7,241 bases of DNA, taken from Candidatus Kerfeldbacteria bacterium (GTDB lineage: Bacteria > Patescibacteriota > Patescibacteriia > SBBC01 > CAIJZX01). The notes under the pieces are model-generated. The model had not been told where the DNA came from, made no database searches, and worked only from the letters and a program-made list of their open reading frames with translations. The number at the start of each line of letters is the position of its first letter. Position 1 is the first letter of the stretch. The stretch covers positions 1 to 7,241 of the forward strand of contig JACRFO010000036.1 in assembly GCA_016217865.1 (NCBI GenBank), written 5' to 3'. A program made the position numbers and the translations under genes. Below are positions 1-5,855 of the stretch, piece by piece.

Positions 1-220
1 CGGCCGCGCGTTTTGCCTTCGGTTCTTTCGAGAGTTTCAGGGACATGTCGCTGACTGCGGCAAGCGTTTTATGGGCAACGTCGTCGACGAGCTGGGCCTC
101 AATGTGTTTCAGGCTGCGGAAGACAACGAGACGCGGACGATCGGACGTTCCGTTCAGAATCGCGCGGATGCGGCGGTGCCGCTGCAGACGAGCGTGGTGG
201 GAAGAAGAGGGACGATGCAT
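1..220 (-). CDS. rplR: 50S ribosomal protein L18, 5' part (runs off the left edge)
   Basis: L18 binds 5S rRNA and, with L5, helps dock it in the central protuberance of the large subunit. I translated the minus strand by hand from ATG at 220 and obtained 73 complete codons with no stop before the window edge. The N-terminus is basic, with Arg/His-rich RLQRHRRIRA at about residues 11-20. It is followed by the family hallmarks DRPRLVVFRS (about 27-36), KHIEAQLVDD (38-47) and KTLAAVSD (51-58). A full L18 is about 115-120 residues, so roughly 40 C-terminal residues lie outside the window. The ATG sits one nucleotide after the L6 TAA, matching the tight junctions of the rest of the cluster, and no Shine-Dalgarno precedes it. 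The order L6-L18 is the standard spc order. The gene is fragmentary only because the window ends. Confidence 0.93.
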   Translation of the reverse strand, partial: MHRPSSSHHARLQRHRRIRAILNGTSDRPRLVVFRSLKHIEAQLVDDVAHKTLAAVSDMSLKLSKEPKAKRAA

Positions 221-221
221 A

Positions 222-773
222 TTATTTGGCGCCAGCGGCTTTAACGACTTTGCCTGCTTTGCGACGGATCACTTCGTCGGCATACTTAATTCCTTTTCCC
301 TTGTACGGTTCTGGCTTCTTCAGGGCGCGAATTTTCGCGGCCGTTTCACCGACGAGTTGCTTGTCGATGCCCGAAATGGTGATGACGTTCTTTTCGACCG
401 TCGCCGTGATGCCCTCGAGAATCGGGAATTCAACCGGGTGAGAGAACCCGAGGTTAAGGGTCAGGTTCTTGCCGCTCAATTGGGCCTTGAAACCAACGCC
501 GTTGATTTCCAGTTTCTTCTCGTACCCTTGGGTCACGCCAGTAATCATGTTGGCCACGAGCATCCGGGTTAGACCCCACAGGGCGCGATCGGATTGCAAA
601 TCCGGATCGGTGACCGTGACGCGAGCCTGACCGTCTTGCTGCTCGAGAGTGACGCGGTTGTGCAACACTAAGTTCAGCTGGCCTTACGGGCCTTTGACTT
701 CGACGTTCCGACCGTTGATGGTCAGCGTGACGCCGGCGGGAATGATGATAGGGAGTTTACCGATGCGGGACAT
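222..773 (-). CDS. rplF: 50S ribosomal protein L6, interrupted by an in-frame TAA at codon 30
   Basis: L6 is a two-domain large-subunit protein that contacts 23S rRNA helix 97 and the sarcin-ricin region near the factor-binding site. The frame from ATG 773 starts MSRIGKLPIIIPAGV and NVEVKGP (about 23-29), which is the normal L6 beginning. It then hits TAA at codon 30 (686-684) and continues in the same frame with GQLNLVLHNRV. The second half is intact: GYEKKLEINGVGFKA (83-97) and the L6 signature PEPYKGKGI (154-162), then a Lys-rich tail and TAA at 224-222. Including the stop position the frame spans 183 residues, close to the usual 178-180. If the TAA is real, only a 29-residue peptide, or a 148-residue protein restarted at GTG 668-666 and lacking the first beta strands, could be made. 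I chose 773 because it gives the conserved N-terminus and lies 3 nt after the S8 stop. The stop may be a sequence error; the gene identity is not in doubt. Confidence 0.92.
684..686 (-). other. In-frame TAA stop inside L6 (codon 30)
   Basis: Reading the minus strand from ATG 773, codons 26-32 are GTC AAA GGC CCG TAA GGC CAG, giving Val-Lys-Gly-Pro-stop-Gly-Gln. In L6 proteins this turn is usually V-K-G-P-K-G-x-L, so the stop replaces a normally sense codon. A single base change from AAA (Lys), TTA (Leu) or CAA (Gln) would produce it. TAA ends 11 of the 16 visible gene ends here, so reassignment of TAA to an amino acid is very unlikely. Confidence 0.9.
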
Positions 774-776
774 AGG

Positions 777-1166
777 CTAGTAGAGTTCACAGAGAAGTTC
801 GCCACCGAGTTTGGCCTTACGGGCTTCATCGCTGGTCATCAATCCGCGCGGGGTAGAGATGATCGCCGTTCCCAACCCATTAAGAACGCGGGGAAGGTCT
901 TGGCGCTTGACGTAGACGCGGCGACCCGGCGTGCTGATCCGCTTGAGGTGGTTAATGACTGGTTTACCCTGGTCGTACTTCAAGATGATTTTCAGTTTCG
1001 AGTTCTGTTCGAGTGCCGCCAGACCGACAATCCATCCCTCGCGCTCGAGGAGTTGGGCAATCGCGTACTTCAACTTTGAGTACGGGAGAACCACCTCATG
1101 CTGGGTTGCCAGTTGAGCGTTCCGGATTCGGGTGAGCATGTCTGCGATGGGATCGGTCATAGTCAT
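777..1166 (-). CDS. rpsH: 30S ribosomal protein S8
   Basis: S8 is a primary 16S rRNA binder (central domain, helix 21) needed for small-subunit platform assembly; in E. coli it is also the repressor of the spc operon. The product is 129 residues, the normal size. It begins with the family opening DPIADMLTRIRNA (about 5-17). The C-terminal rRNA-binding half shows RISTPGRRVY (76-85) and GLGTAIISTPRGLMTSDEA (97-115), and the protein ends in CELY. Two ATGs lie at the start, 1166 and 1160. I keep 1166 because many S8 proteins carry two residues before MTDPIADM, but 1160 is equally plausible. The gene starts 4 nt after the S14 stop and ends with TAG 3 nt before L6. Whether S8 autoregulates here cannot be judged; no S8-binding hairpin was identified near L5. 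Confidence 0.98.
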   Translation of the reverse strand: MTMTDPIADMLTRIRNAQLATQHEVVLPYSKLKYAIAQLLEREGWIVGLAALEQNSKLKIILKYDQGKPVINHLKRISTPGRRVYVKRQDLPRVLNGLGTAIISTPRGLMTSDEARKAKLGGELLCELY

Positions 1167-1170
1167 TCGG

Positions 1171-1356
1171 TTACCAAGAGGCTTTCGTCATACCTGGGAC
1201 ATCACCTTTGTTTGCTAATTCACGGAAACAGATACGACAGAGTTGAAAATCCCGCATGTACCCGCGTTTGCGGCCACACCGCCAGCACCGCCGAACGAGC
1301 CGGGTTGAATACTTTGGCGGTCGATTTGACTTCGCAATTTGAGCAGCAGTTGCCAT
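1171..1356 (-). CDS. rpsN: 30S ribosomal protein S14, zinc-binding type
   Basis: S14 is a late-assembling protein of the 30S head, bound near S3, S10 and S19. This is the short, 61-residue zinc form (sometimes called rpsZ or S14 type Z), not the ~100-residue zinc-free form of E. coli. Two CxxC pairs, C24-W-R-C27 and C40-R-I-C43, are positioned to bind one Zn ion. They frame the conserved GRKRGYMRDF (28-37), and the protein ends with the typical basic GMTKASW. The gene lies 3 nt after the L5 TAG, between L5 and S8, the standard spc location. The stop is TAA. All four zinc ligands are present, so there is no sign of a zinc-independent paralogue. Confidence 0.98.
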   Translation of the reverse strand: MATAAQIAKSNRPPKYSTRLVRRCWRCGRKRGYMRDFQLCRICFRELANKGDVPGMTKASW

Positions 1357-1359
1357 ACG

Positions 1360-1905
1360 CTATGTAGTGCTAAAGGGGAAACCAAGGTGAGTAAGGAGGG
1401 CTTGGGCGGCTGGTCGAGCTTTGGCCGTTGTCACAATCGTCACTTCGAGACCATGCAAGTGTTCGACTTCGTCGCTGCCAATTTCTGGAAAAACGATGTG
1501 CTCTTTCATGCCGACAGTCAGGGTACCGCTCTGGCCAAGTCCTTTCGGGTCAATGCCGTGGAAATCGCGGACGCGGGCGAGGGTGACGTTCATGAACTTG
1601 TCTAGGAATTCCCACATCCGTTCGCCGCGGAGGGTCACGGTTGCGCCCACGATCATCCCCTCGCGCAGTTTGAAGGCGGCGATTGACTTCTTCGCTTTCG
1701 TCTGGATCGGCTGTTGGCCGGTGATCCGCTTGAGCGTGTCGATGACGGTCTCTTCATGCTTGCCGTCCTTCAGGTGCTTGCCAAAACCGACGTTGACGAC
1801 AACTTTACTAACCTTCGGCACGGCTAAACGGTTGGACAGGCCAAGCTCCTTCTGGAGAGCCGGTGCGACAGTGTCGCGGTAACGTTTGTGGAGTCGGGAA
1901 ATCAT
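1360..1905 (-). CDS. rplE: 50S ribosomal protein L5
   Basis: L5 binds 5S rRNA, contacts the P-site tRNA elbow and makes the inter-subunit bridge with S13. From ATG 1905 the protein is 181 residues, the usual size. Recognisable blocks are VPKVSKVVVNVGFG (29-42), AKKSIAAFKLREG (71-83), LRGERMWEFLDKF (92-104) and the MKEHIVFPEI segment (about 133-142). The open frame extends upstream to 2004, but those 33 extra codons overlap L24 in another frame and encode an Arg/Ser-rich stretch unlike L5. The start at 1905, 1 nt after the L24 TAA, gives the family N-terminus and matches the neighbouring junctions. The stop is TAG. No Shine-Dalgarno precedes the start. Confidence 0.98.
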   Translation of the reverse strand: MISRLHKRYRDTVAPALQKELGLSNRLAVPKVSKVVVNVGFGKHLKDGKHEETVIDTLKRITGQQPIQTKAKKSIAAFKLREGMIVGATVTLRGERMWEFLDKFMNVTLARVRDFHGIDPKGLGQSGTLTVGMKEHIVFPEIGSDEVEHLHGLEVTIVTTAKARPAAQALLTHLGFPFSTT

Positions 1906-1906
1906 G

Positions 1907-2224
1907 TTAGGAGAGAGGTTCTTTACGACGGACCGAACGGCGGACTTTCTTATCGCCGACCATCGTGCTGCCGACCCGCGTCGGTTCGCCCGACTTCGGA
2001 TCAATCAACATGACGTTGGAGATGTGAATCGGTCCATTGAACTGGACGCGTTGGCCGGTTTCGCGCTCGCGCCGCGCACGAACGTTTTTCGTCATCTGGT
2101 TGATGTTCTCAACCACGACGCGACGTTCGGCCGGCAGAACTTGCAAAACTTTGCCCTTCTTACCAGCATCTTTGCCGGCAATGATCAGCACCTGGTCGCC
2201 AGTTTTGATCTTCAGTTTAGACAT
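1907..2224 (-). CDS. rplX: 50S ribosomal protein L24
   Basis: L24 is one of two assembly-initiator proteins of the 50S subunit; it binds the 5' domain of 23S rRNA and sits near the exit tunnel. The 105-residue product has an N-terminal KOW-type SH3 barrel: KIKTGDQVLIIAGKDAGKKG (about 5-24) and KVLQVLPAERRVVVENIN (25-42). The middle GPIHISNVMLIDP (64-76) is also typical. The C-terminus is basic (DKKVRRSVRRKE, 91-102). The length is within the bacterial range (about 100-110). It begins 4 nt after the L14 TAA and ends with TAA 1 nt before L5, the usual L14-L24-L5 order. Confidence 0.97.
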   Translation of the reverse strand: MSKLKIKTGDQVLIIAGKDAGKKGKVLQVLPAERRVVVENINQMTKNVRARRERETGQRVQFNGPIHISNVMLIDPKSGEPTRVGSTMVGDKKVRRSVRRKEPLS

Positions 2225-2228
2225 ACGA

Positions 2229-2600
2229 TTAGAGAACTTCTGGAGCCAGTGAAATAATCTTCGAAAAACCTTTGGCCTTTAGTTCGCGGGCGATTGGGCC
2301 GAAGATGCGCGTCCCTTTCGGCTCTTTCGTCTTCGGGTCGATGATCACACCGGCATTTTCACTGAAACGGATGTAGCTGCCATCAGTCCGGCGGTATTCT
2401 TTTCGTTGTCGGACGATGACGAGGTGGACGACGTCGCCTTTCTTGACCATGCCATGCGGCGTCGCTTCCTTGACCGAACCGGTGACGATATCGCCGAGCT
2501 GTCCGTAGCGCTTCTTGTAACCACCCCAAACACGGAAGACGGCAATGCGCTTGGCGCCAGTGTTGTCTGCAGGCTTGACGATGGTGCGGAGCTGGATCAT
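2229..2600 (-). CDS. rplN: 50S ribosomal protein L14
   Basis: L14 lies on the subunit interface of the 50S, next to L19, and takes part in inter-subunit bridges to 16S rRNA helices 14 and 44. The protein is 123 residues (family norm 122). It aligns by eye along its whole length: MIQLRTIV start, ADNTGAKR (11-18), KKGDVV (53-58), GSYIRF (74-79), GTRIFGPIARELK (96-108) and the near-universal ending KIISLAPEVL. Its ATG overlaps the S17 TGA as ATGA (2600-2597). In E. coli this point is the boundary between the S10 and spc operons and carries the spc promoter. Here there is no room for an intergenic promoter, which suggests one transcription unit. Confidence 0.99.
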   Translation of the reverse strand: MIQLRTIVKPADNTGAKRIAVFRVWGGYKKRYGQLGDIVTGSVKEATPHGMVKKGDVVHLVIVRQRKEYRRTDGSYIRFSENAGVIIDPKTKEPKGTRIFGPIARELKAKGFSKIISLAPEVL

Positions 2601-2848
2601 ACGTGGTCAATCTTCTTAACGACACGCCAGCGTTTCGTCGCCGAGAGCGGCCGGGTTTCTTCAATCAGCACTGCGTCGCCGGTGTGGTAGGCACCATGTT
2701 CGTCGTGGGCGGCAAAGCGATTACTGACAACGTACTGCTTCCCGTACTTCGGGTGCGTGACGGTCCGTTCGACGCGAACCACGACCGTCTTCTTCATTTT
2801 GTCAGAGACGACGATTCCGGTGAGTTGTCGGCGGTGGGTGGTAGTCAT
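2597..2848 (-). CDS. rpsQ: 30S ribosomal protein S17
   Basis: S17 is a primary binder of the 16S rRNA 5' domain (helices 7 and 11) and has an OB fold. The 83-residue product matches normal length. Landmarks are RQLTGIVVSDKMKKTVVVRV (7-26), HPKYGKQY (32-39), the loop HTGDAVLIEETRPLSATKRW (55-74) and the final RVVKKID. The stop is TGA, the only TGA among the 16 visible gene ends, and it forms a 4-nt ATGA overlap with the L14 start. The start lies 6 nt after the L29 TAA, the longest gap in the cluster. Confidence 0.98.
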   Translation of the reverse strand: MTTTHRRQLTGIVVSDKMKKTVVVRVERTVTHPKYGKQYVVSNRFAAHDEHGAYHTGDAVLIEETRPLSATKRWRVVKKIDHV

Positions 2849-2854
2849 AGAAAA

Positions 2855-3058
2855 TTACGAAGTCGTTCGTTGGTGCTCAACTTGCTTGATCCGCGTCATC
2901 AGGCGGGCGATGTCGTGTTTCAATTCACGGACTTCACGAACATCTTTGTGCTGTCCCTGGGCGACCTTGAATCGTCGGTCGCGCAGCTGTTCACGCGTCG
3001 TCTGGAGGAGGCGTTGCAGTTCACTAGCAGATTTTTGCTTGAGCTCGTTCCAGTCCAT
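2855..3058 (-). CDS. rpmC: 50S ribosomal protein L29
   Basis: L29 is a small all-helical protein at the rim of the polypeptide exit tunnel, next to L23, where it contributes to the docking site for trigger factor and SRP. The product is 67 residues (usual 60-70). It has the expected two-helix pattern: a first amphipathic helix (about 1-33: ELKQKSASELQRLLQTTREQ) and a second helix with HKDVREVRELKHDIARLMTR (37-56), typical of the L29 signature. A short polar tail (HQRTTS) follows. It sits between L16 and S17, starting 4 nt after the L16 TAA, as in nearly all bacteria. Confidence 0.96.
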   Translation of the reverse strand: MDWNELKQKSASELQRLLQTTREQLRDRRFKVAQGQHKDVREVRELKHDIARLMTRIKQVEHQRTTS

Positions 3059-3062
3059 ACAA

Positions 3063-3476
3063 TTAAGCGTGTTCGCGCATGATGAATTTCGTCTTGATCG
3101 GAAGTTTGTAGGCCGCGAGTTTCATGGCTTGGCGGGCCACATCTTCTTTCACGCCATCCATTTCGAACAGGGTCATCCCTGGTTTGACGACGACCACGAA
3201 GTGGTCAACCGCGCCTTTTCCGCCGCCCATCCGGATTTCATTACCTTTGACGGTTACTGGTTTGTCCGGGAAGACGCGAATCCAGATCTTGCCACCACGT
3301 TGGACGAAACGGGTCATCGCCCGGCGGGCAGCTTCAAGCTGTCGGGCCGTGACCCACTTCGGTTCGAGTGCTTTTAGGCCATAGCTACCGAACGAGACGT
3401 GCGTCTTGTCAGTCGCTTTTCCGTGGATCCGTCCACGGTGCCATTTGCGGTGTTTAACTTTCTTGGGAGTTAACAT
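3063..3476 (-). CDS. rplP: 50S ribosomal protein L16
   Basis: L16 organises the A-site and central protuberance side of the 50S subunit and is required for peptidyl-transferase assembly. The 137-residue product is full length (usual 135-145). It shows MLTPKKVKHRKWHRGR (1-16), FGSYGLKALEPKWVTARQLE (29-48), RRAMTRFVQRGGKIWIRVFP (51-70), RMGGGKG (82-88), VKPGMTLFEMDGV (97-109) and AAYKLPIKTKFI (121-132). R82 corresponds to the arginine hydroxylated in E. coli L16; whether it is modified here is unknown. The LKALEP-W segment and the MGGGKG form recall CPR bacteria rather than Proteobacteria. It begins 3 nt after the S3 TAA. Confidence 0.98.
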   Translation of the reverse strand: MLTPKKVKHRKWHRGRIHGKATDKTHVSFGSYGLKALEPKWVTARQLEAARRAMTRFVQRGGKIWIRVFPDKPVTVKGNEIRMGGGKGAVDHFVVVVKPGMTLFEMDGVKEDVARQAMKLAAYKLPIKTKFIMREHA

Positions 3477-3479
3477 AGA

Positions 3480-4142
3480 TTACGAGCGATGGTTGGCTGT
3501 GTCTTTGGCGAAAACTTCACCTTTGTAAATCCAGACCTTGATCCCGATCTTGCCGTACGTCGTGTGGGCTTCGCCGCGGCCGTAGTCAATCGCGGCGCGA
3601 AGCGTTTGGAGCGGGAGGCTGCCGTTTGAGAGCGTTTCGGTGCGGGCAATTTCTGCTCCGTTGAGCCGACCAGCTAAGGTTAGTTTGACGCCTTCGGCGC
3701 CGGCTTGGCGGACTTGTTCAATCGTGTTCTTCATGATCCGGCGGAACGGGAGCCGCTTTTCAATTTGCTCGGCGATGTTCCCGACGACGATTTGGGCCGA
3801 CAATTCCGGCTGGGTGACTTCTTGAACATTCAGTTTGACGTTGAACTTCCCTTGACCCATTAGGAGTTTGCGGATGCCCTGGCGAAGCAGTTCAATCCCC
3901 TGTCCACCCCGACCAATGACGACGCCTGGCTTTGAGGTGTGTACCGTCACCGTGAGGTTCTGGAGTGACCGTTCGATCTCGATTCCAGCTAACCCGGCGT
4001 TCGGGAGTTTGCTCTTCAAGAACGTGCGGATCTGCACATCCTGCTTTAGCAAGGCCGGATAGTTCCGAGCGGAAAACCACTTGGAATTCCAGGCGCTGGT
4101 AACGCGGAGGCGGAAGCTTTTTGGATGGACTTTCTGACCCAT
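3480..4142 (-). CDS. rpsC: 30S ribosomal protein S3
   Basis: S3 lies on the solvent side of the 30S head at the mRNA entry channel and, with S4 and S5, forms the ribosomal helicase that unwinds mRNA. The product is 220 residues (usual 210-240). The MGQKVHPKSFRL start is universal. A type II KH domain carries VVIGRGGQGIE (74-84). The C-terminal domain has LPFRRIMKNTIEQ (131-143), whose basic residues correspond to the E. coli helicase residues in FRRAMK. GRLNGAEIARTE (158-169) and EAHTTYGKIGIKVWIYKGE (191-209) follow. The C-terminal tail after the core is short. It starts 4 nt after the L22 TAA. Confidence 0.98.
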   Translation of the reverse strand: MGQKVHPKSFRLRVTSAWNSKWFSARNYPALLKQDVQIRTFLKSKLPNAGLAGIEIERSLQNLTVTVHTSKPGVVIGRGGQGIELLRQGIRKLLMGQGKFNVKLNVQEVTQPELSAQIVVGNIAEQIEKRLPFRRIMKNTIEQVRQAGAEGVKLTLAGRLNGAEIARTETLSNGSLPLQTLRAAIDYGRGEAHTTYGKIGIKVWIYKGEVFAKDTANHRS

Positions 4143-4146
4143 AGTA

Positions 4147-4677
4147 TTAGGAGGTTCCTTGACGGCGAATTTCCTTGTCCTTCGCGTCCCGGGCTTTAGC
4201 TTGATCGGTTGGAGATTTCTTCACACGGGTTGAGAGTTTTGGCGTCTTGGCGACTGGCTGCTTCGGCGCAGTTTCTGACTTCACCGATTCAGCTGGAACA
4301 GTTTTCGGTGTCGTCGCTTTGGCTTTCGGTTTCGCATCAACGTGTTTCGGGTCTTCGAGGACGATCGTCACATGCGTCATGCGTTTCAGGATTTCCGCAG
4401 CGCGGCCGAACGCCCGTGGTTGGAACCGCTTCAGACGCGGTCCTTCGTTGGCGATAATTGATTTGACCATCAAGTTCTTCCGTTCCAGTTTGAAGTTGTG
4501 TTCGGCGTTCGCAATTGCGGAATTGAGAAGCTTCAGAATTGGCAGGGCCGAACGTTTCGGAAGAACAGTCAGCTGTTCGGTCGCTTGATCGACCGACAAC
4601 CCGCGGATGAGGTTAATCACCAACCGGACTTTGCGCGGCGCGATGCGGAGATAGCGGAGATGAGCGCGGACTTCCAT
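4147..4677 (-). CDS. rplV: 50S ribosomal protein L22 with a long charged C-terminal tail
   Basis: L22 contacts all six 23S rRNA domains, and its beta hairpin lines the exit-tunnel constriction. Residues 1 to about 110 form the normal core: YLRIAPRKVRLVINLIRGL (9-27), ILKLLNSAIANAEHNF (47-62), and the hairpin region NEGPRLKRFQPRAFGRA (76-92) followed by ILKRMTHVTIVLED (95-108). A tail of about 66 residues (111-176) then follows, made mostly of Lys, Ala, Pro, Thr and Ser, likely disordered. The total of 176 compares with about 110-120 in typical bacteria. Extended L22 tails occur in other CPR-like bacteria, as far as I recall. The gene starts 3 nt after the S19 TAG. A GGAGG lies 14 nt before the ATG, too far for a normal Shine-Dalgarno, and it is part of the S19 Ala-Glu-Ala codons. 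Confidence 0.97.
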   Translation of the reverse strand: MEVRAHLRYLRIAPRKVRLVINLIRGLSVDQATEQLTVLPKRSALPILKLLNSAIANAEHNFKLERKNLMVKSIIANEGPRLKRFQPRAFGRAAEILKRMTHVTIVLEDPKHVDAKPKAKATTPKTVPAESVKSETAPKQPVAKTPKLSTRVKKSPTDQAKARDAKDKEIRRQGTS

Positions 4678-4680
4678 AGA

Positions 4681-5010
4681 CTATTTCTTAGCCTCCGCCG
4701 GAGCCGGAGCGGCTTTCGCCGTTTCGGTCTGCTTCGTTTCTAATTCCTTCTGCATCCGACCGCCGTGGCGGACGAACTTCTTCGTCGGAGAAAATTCACC
4801 GAGACGGTGGCCAACCATGTTCTCAACGACGAAGACCGGAGTGTGCTGTCGGCCGTTGTGGACACCGATGGTGAATCCAACCATCGCCGGAGTGATCATC
4901 GAGTCGCGAGACCAGGTCTTAATCACCGTCTTATCGCCAACGCGAAGCTTCGACAGCTTGGCTAGCAATTTCGGATCGATGAATGGTCCTTTCTTGAGTG
5001 AGCGTCCCAT
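4681..5010 (-). CDS. rpsS: 30S ribosomal protein S19 with a short C-terminal tail
   Basis: S19 sits in the 30S head with S13 and contacts the 50S central protuberance. The core shows MGRSLKKGPFIDPKLL (1-16), IKTWSRDSMITPAMVGFTIG (30-49), HNGRQHTPVFV (51-61) and MVGHRLGEFSPTKKFVRHGG (65-84). The total length is 109 residues against about 90-95 usually. The extra C-terminal part (about 91-109) is rich in Ala, Lys, Glu and Thr (ETAKAAPAPAEAKK at the end). The gene lies between L2 and L22 as expected, 3 nt after the L2 TAA, and ends with TAG. Confidence 0.98.
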   Translation of the reverse strand: MGRSLKKGPFIDPKLLAKLSKLRVGDKTVIKTWSRDSMITPAMVGFTIGVHNGRQHTPVFVVENMVGHRLGEFSPTKKFVRHGGRMQKELETKQTETAKAAPAPAEAKK

Positions 5011-5013
5011 AGA

Positions 5014-5853
5014 TTATCGTTTCGGTCGACGGCTGAGAATGAGAGAGTTTGAGTACTTCTTCTTGCGACGGGTTTTGACGCCCAGGGCGTGTTTACCCCA
5101 CGGTGTTTTCGGATACTTCATACCGATAGGTTGGTTGCCTTCACCACCACCGTGCGGGTGGTCAACCGGGTTCATGGCTTTTCCACGAACTGATGGGCGG
5201 CGGTTCTTCCAGCGCAGTCGGCCTGCTTTCCCCCAGCGGATGTTACCGTGATCGATGTTCGAGAGTTGGCCGATCGAGGCCATTGCCGTTTTGATGATTT
5301 TTCGGAGTTCGCCAGACGGGAGTTTCAGAGAAGCATGGTCGCCTTCGATGGCCATGATCGTTGCGGCGTTACCGGCCGAACGAACGATGGCGCCACCCTG
5401 GCCCGGAACAAGTTCGATGTTGTGGATGGGCACACCAGTCGGGATGTACTGGAGTTGGGTGCGGTTTCCGGTCTTCACTTCAATCCGGTCGGGAGAAGTG
5501 ACCACGGTTGCGCCGACAGCTAGGCCGGTAGGCGCCAGGATGTAGCGCTTCTCGTGGTCGGCGTACTCGACCAGGGCGATATGGGCTGAACGGTTCGGAT
5601 CGTACTGGATCCCGAGGACCGTCGCCAGCTGACCGTAGCGCTCCTGACGAAAGTCAATCTGGCGGTAGAATCGTTTGTTGCCAGCGCCGCGGTGACGGAC
5701 GGTAATTTTACCTTGGGCGTTGCGGCCAGCGTCCTGCTTGATCGTCTTGAGCAAAGATTTCTGCGGCTGTTGGCGGCCGACCAGTTCAGCATAGTCGTTG
5801 ACCGACGAGCGGCGGCGACCAGGGCTGGTTGGTTGGTAAATGCGGATACCCAT
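5014..5853 (-). CDS. rplB: 50S ribosomal protein L2
   Basis: L2 is among the most conserved ribosomal proteins. It binds domain IV of 23S rRNA, is needed for subunit association and is required for full peptidyl-transferase activity. The product is 279 residues (family about 275). It has the N-terminal RNA-binding region with GKITVRHRGAGNKRFYRQID (48-67), the SH3-like part with VPIHNIELVPGQGG (141-154), LPSGELRKI (178-186) and the C-terminal RWKNRRPSVRGKAMNPVDHP (214-233). The segment MNPVDHPHGGGEG (227-239) carries the conserved histidines, including the one matching E. coli His229. The basic end (KTRRKKKYS) is typical. It starts 2 nt after the L23 TAA. Confidence 0.99.
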   Translation of the reverse strand: MGIRIYQPTSPGRRRSSVNDYAELVGRQQPQKSLLKTIKQDAGRNAQGKITVRHRGAGNKRFYRQIDFRQERYGQLATVLGIQYDPNRSAHIALVEYADHEKRYILAPTGLAVGATVVTSPDRIEVKTGNRTQLQYIPTGVPIHNIELVPGQGGAIVRSAGNAATIMAIEGDHASLKLPSGELRKIIKTAMASIGQLSNIDHGNIRWGKAGRLRWKNRRPSVRGKAMNPVDHPHGGGEGNQPIGMKYPKTPWGKHALGVKTRRKKKYSNSLILSRRPKR

Positions 5854-5855
5854 GG

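Noticed and set aside
45..572. A 175-codon plus-strand open frame, and another long one at 2757-3377.
   Set aside because: They run antisense across well-recognised ribosomal genes (L18/L6; S17/L29/L16), their translations match nothing I know, and such frames are expected opposite genes with this codon bias.
222..668. L6 starting at GTG 668 as the native gene start.
   Set aside because: Upstream codons to ATG 773 encode the conserved L6 N-terminus (MSRIGKLPI and VEVKGP), so the true start is 773 and the GTG is at best a restart after the internal TAA.
682..691. Possible hairpin GGCC-CGTAA-GGCC around the L6 stop as a recoding signal.
   Set aside because: The stem is only 4 bp, does not extend, and GGCC is self-complementary and common in this sequence; there is no selenocysteine or pyrrolysine context, and the stop is TAA.
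1906..2004. Upstream extension of the L5 frame by 33 codons (start at 2004).
   Set aside because: It overlaps the L24 coding sequence in another frame, its Arg/Ser-rich translation does not resemble L5, and the ATG at 1905 gives the conserved N-terminus and a 1-nt junction.
4690..4700. GGAGG upstream of L22 as a Shine-Dalgarno site.
   Set aside because: It is 14 nt from the ATG, beyond usable spacing, and is explained by the Ala-Glu-Ala codons at the end of S19.
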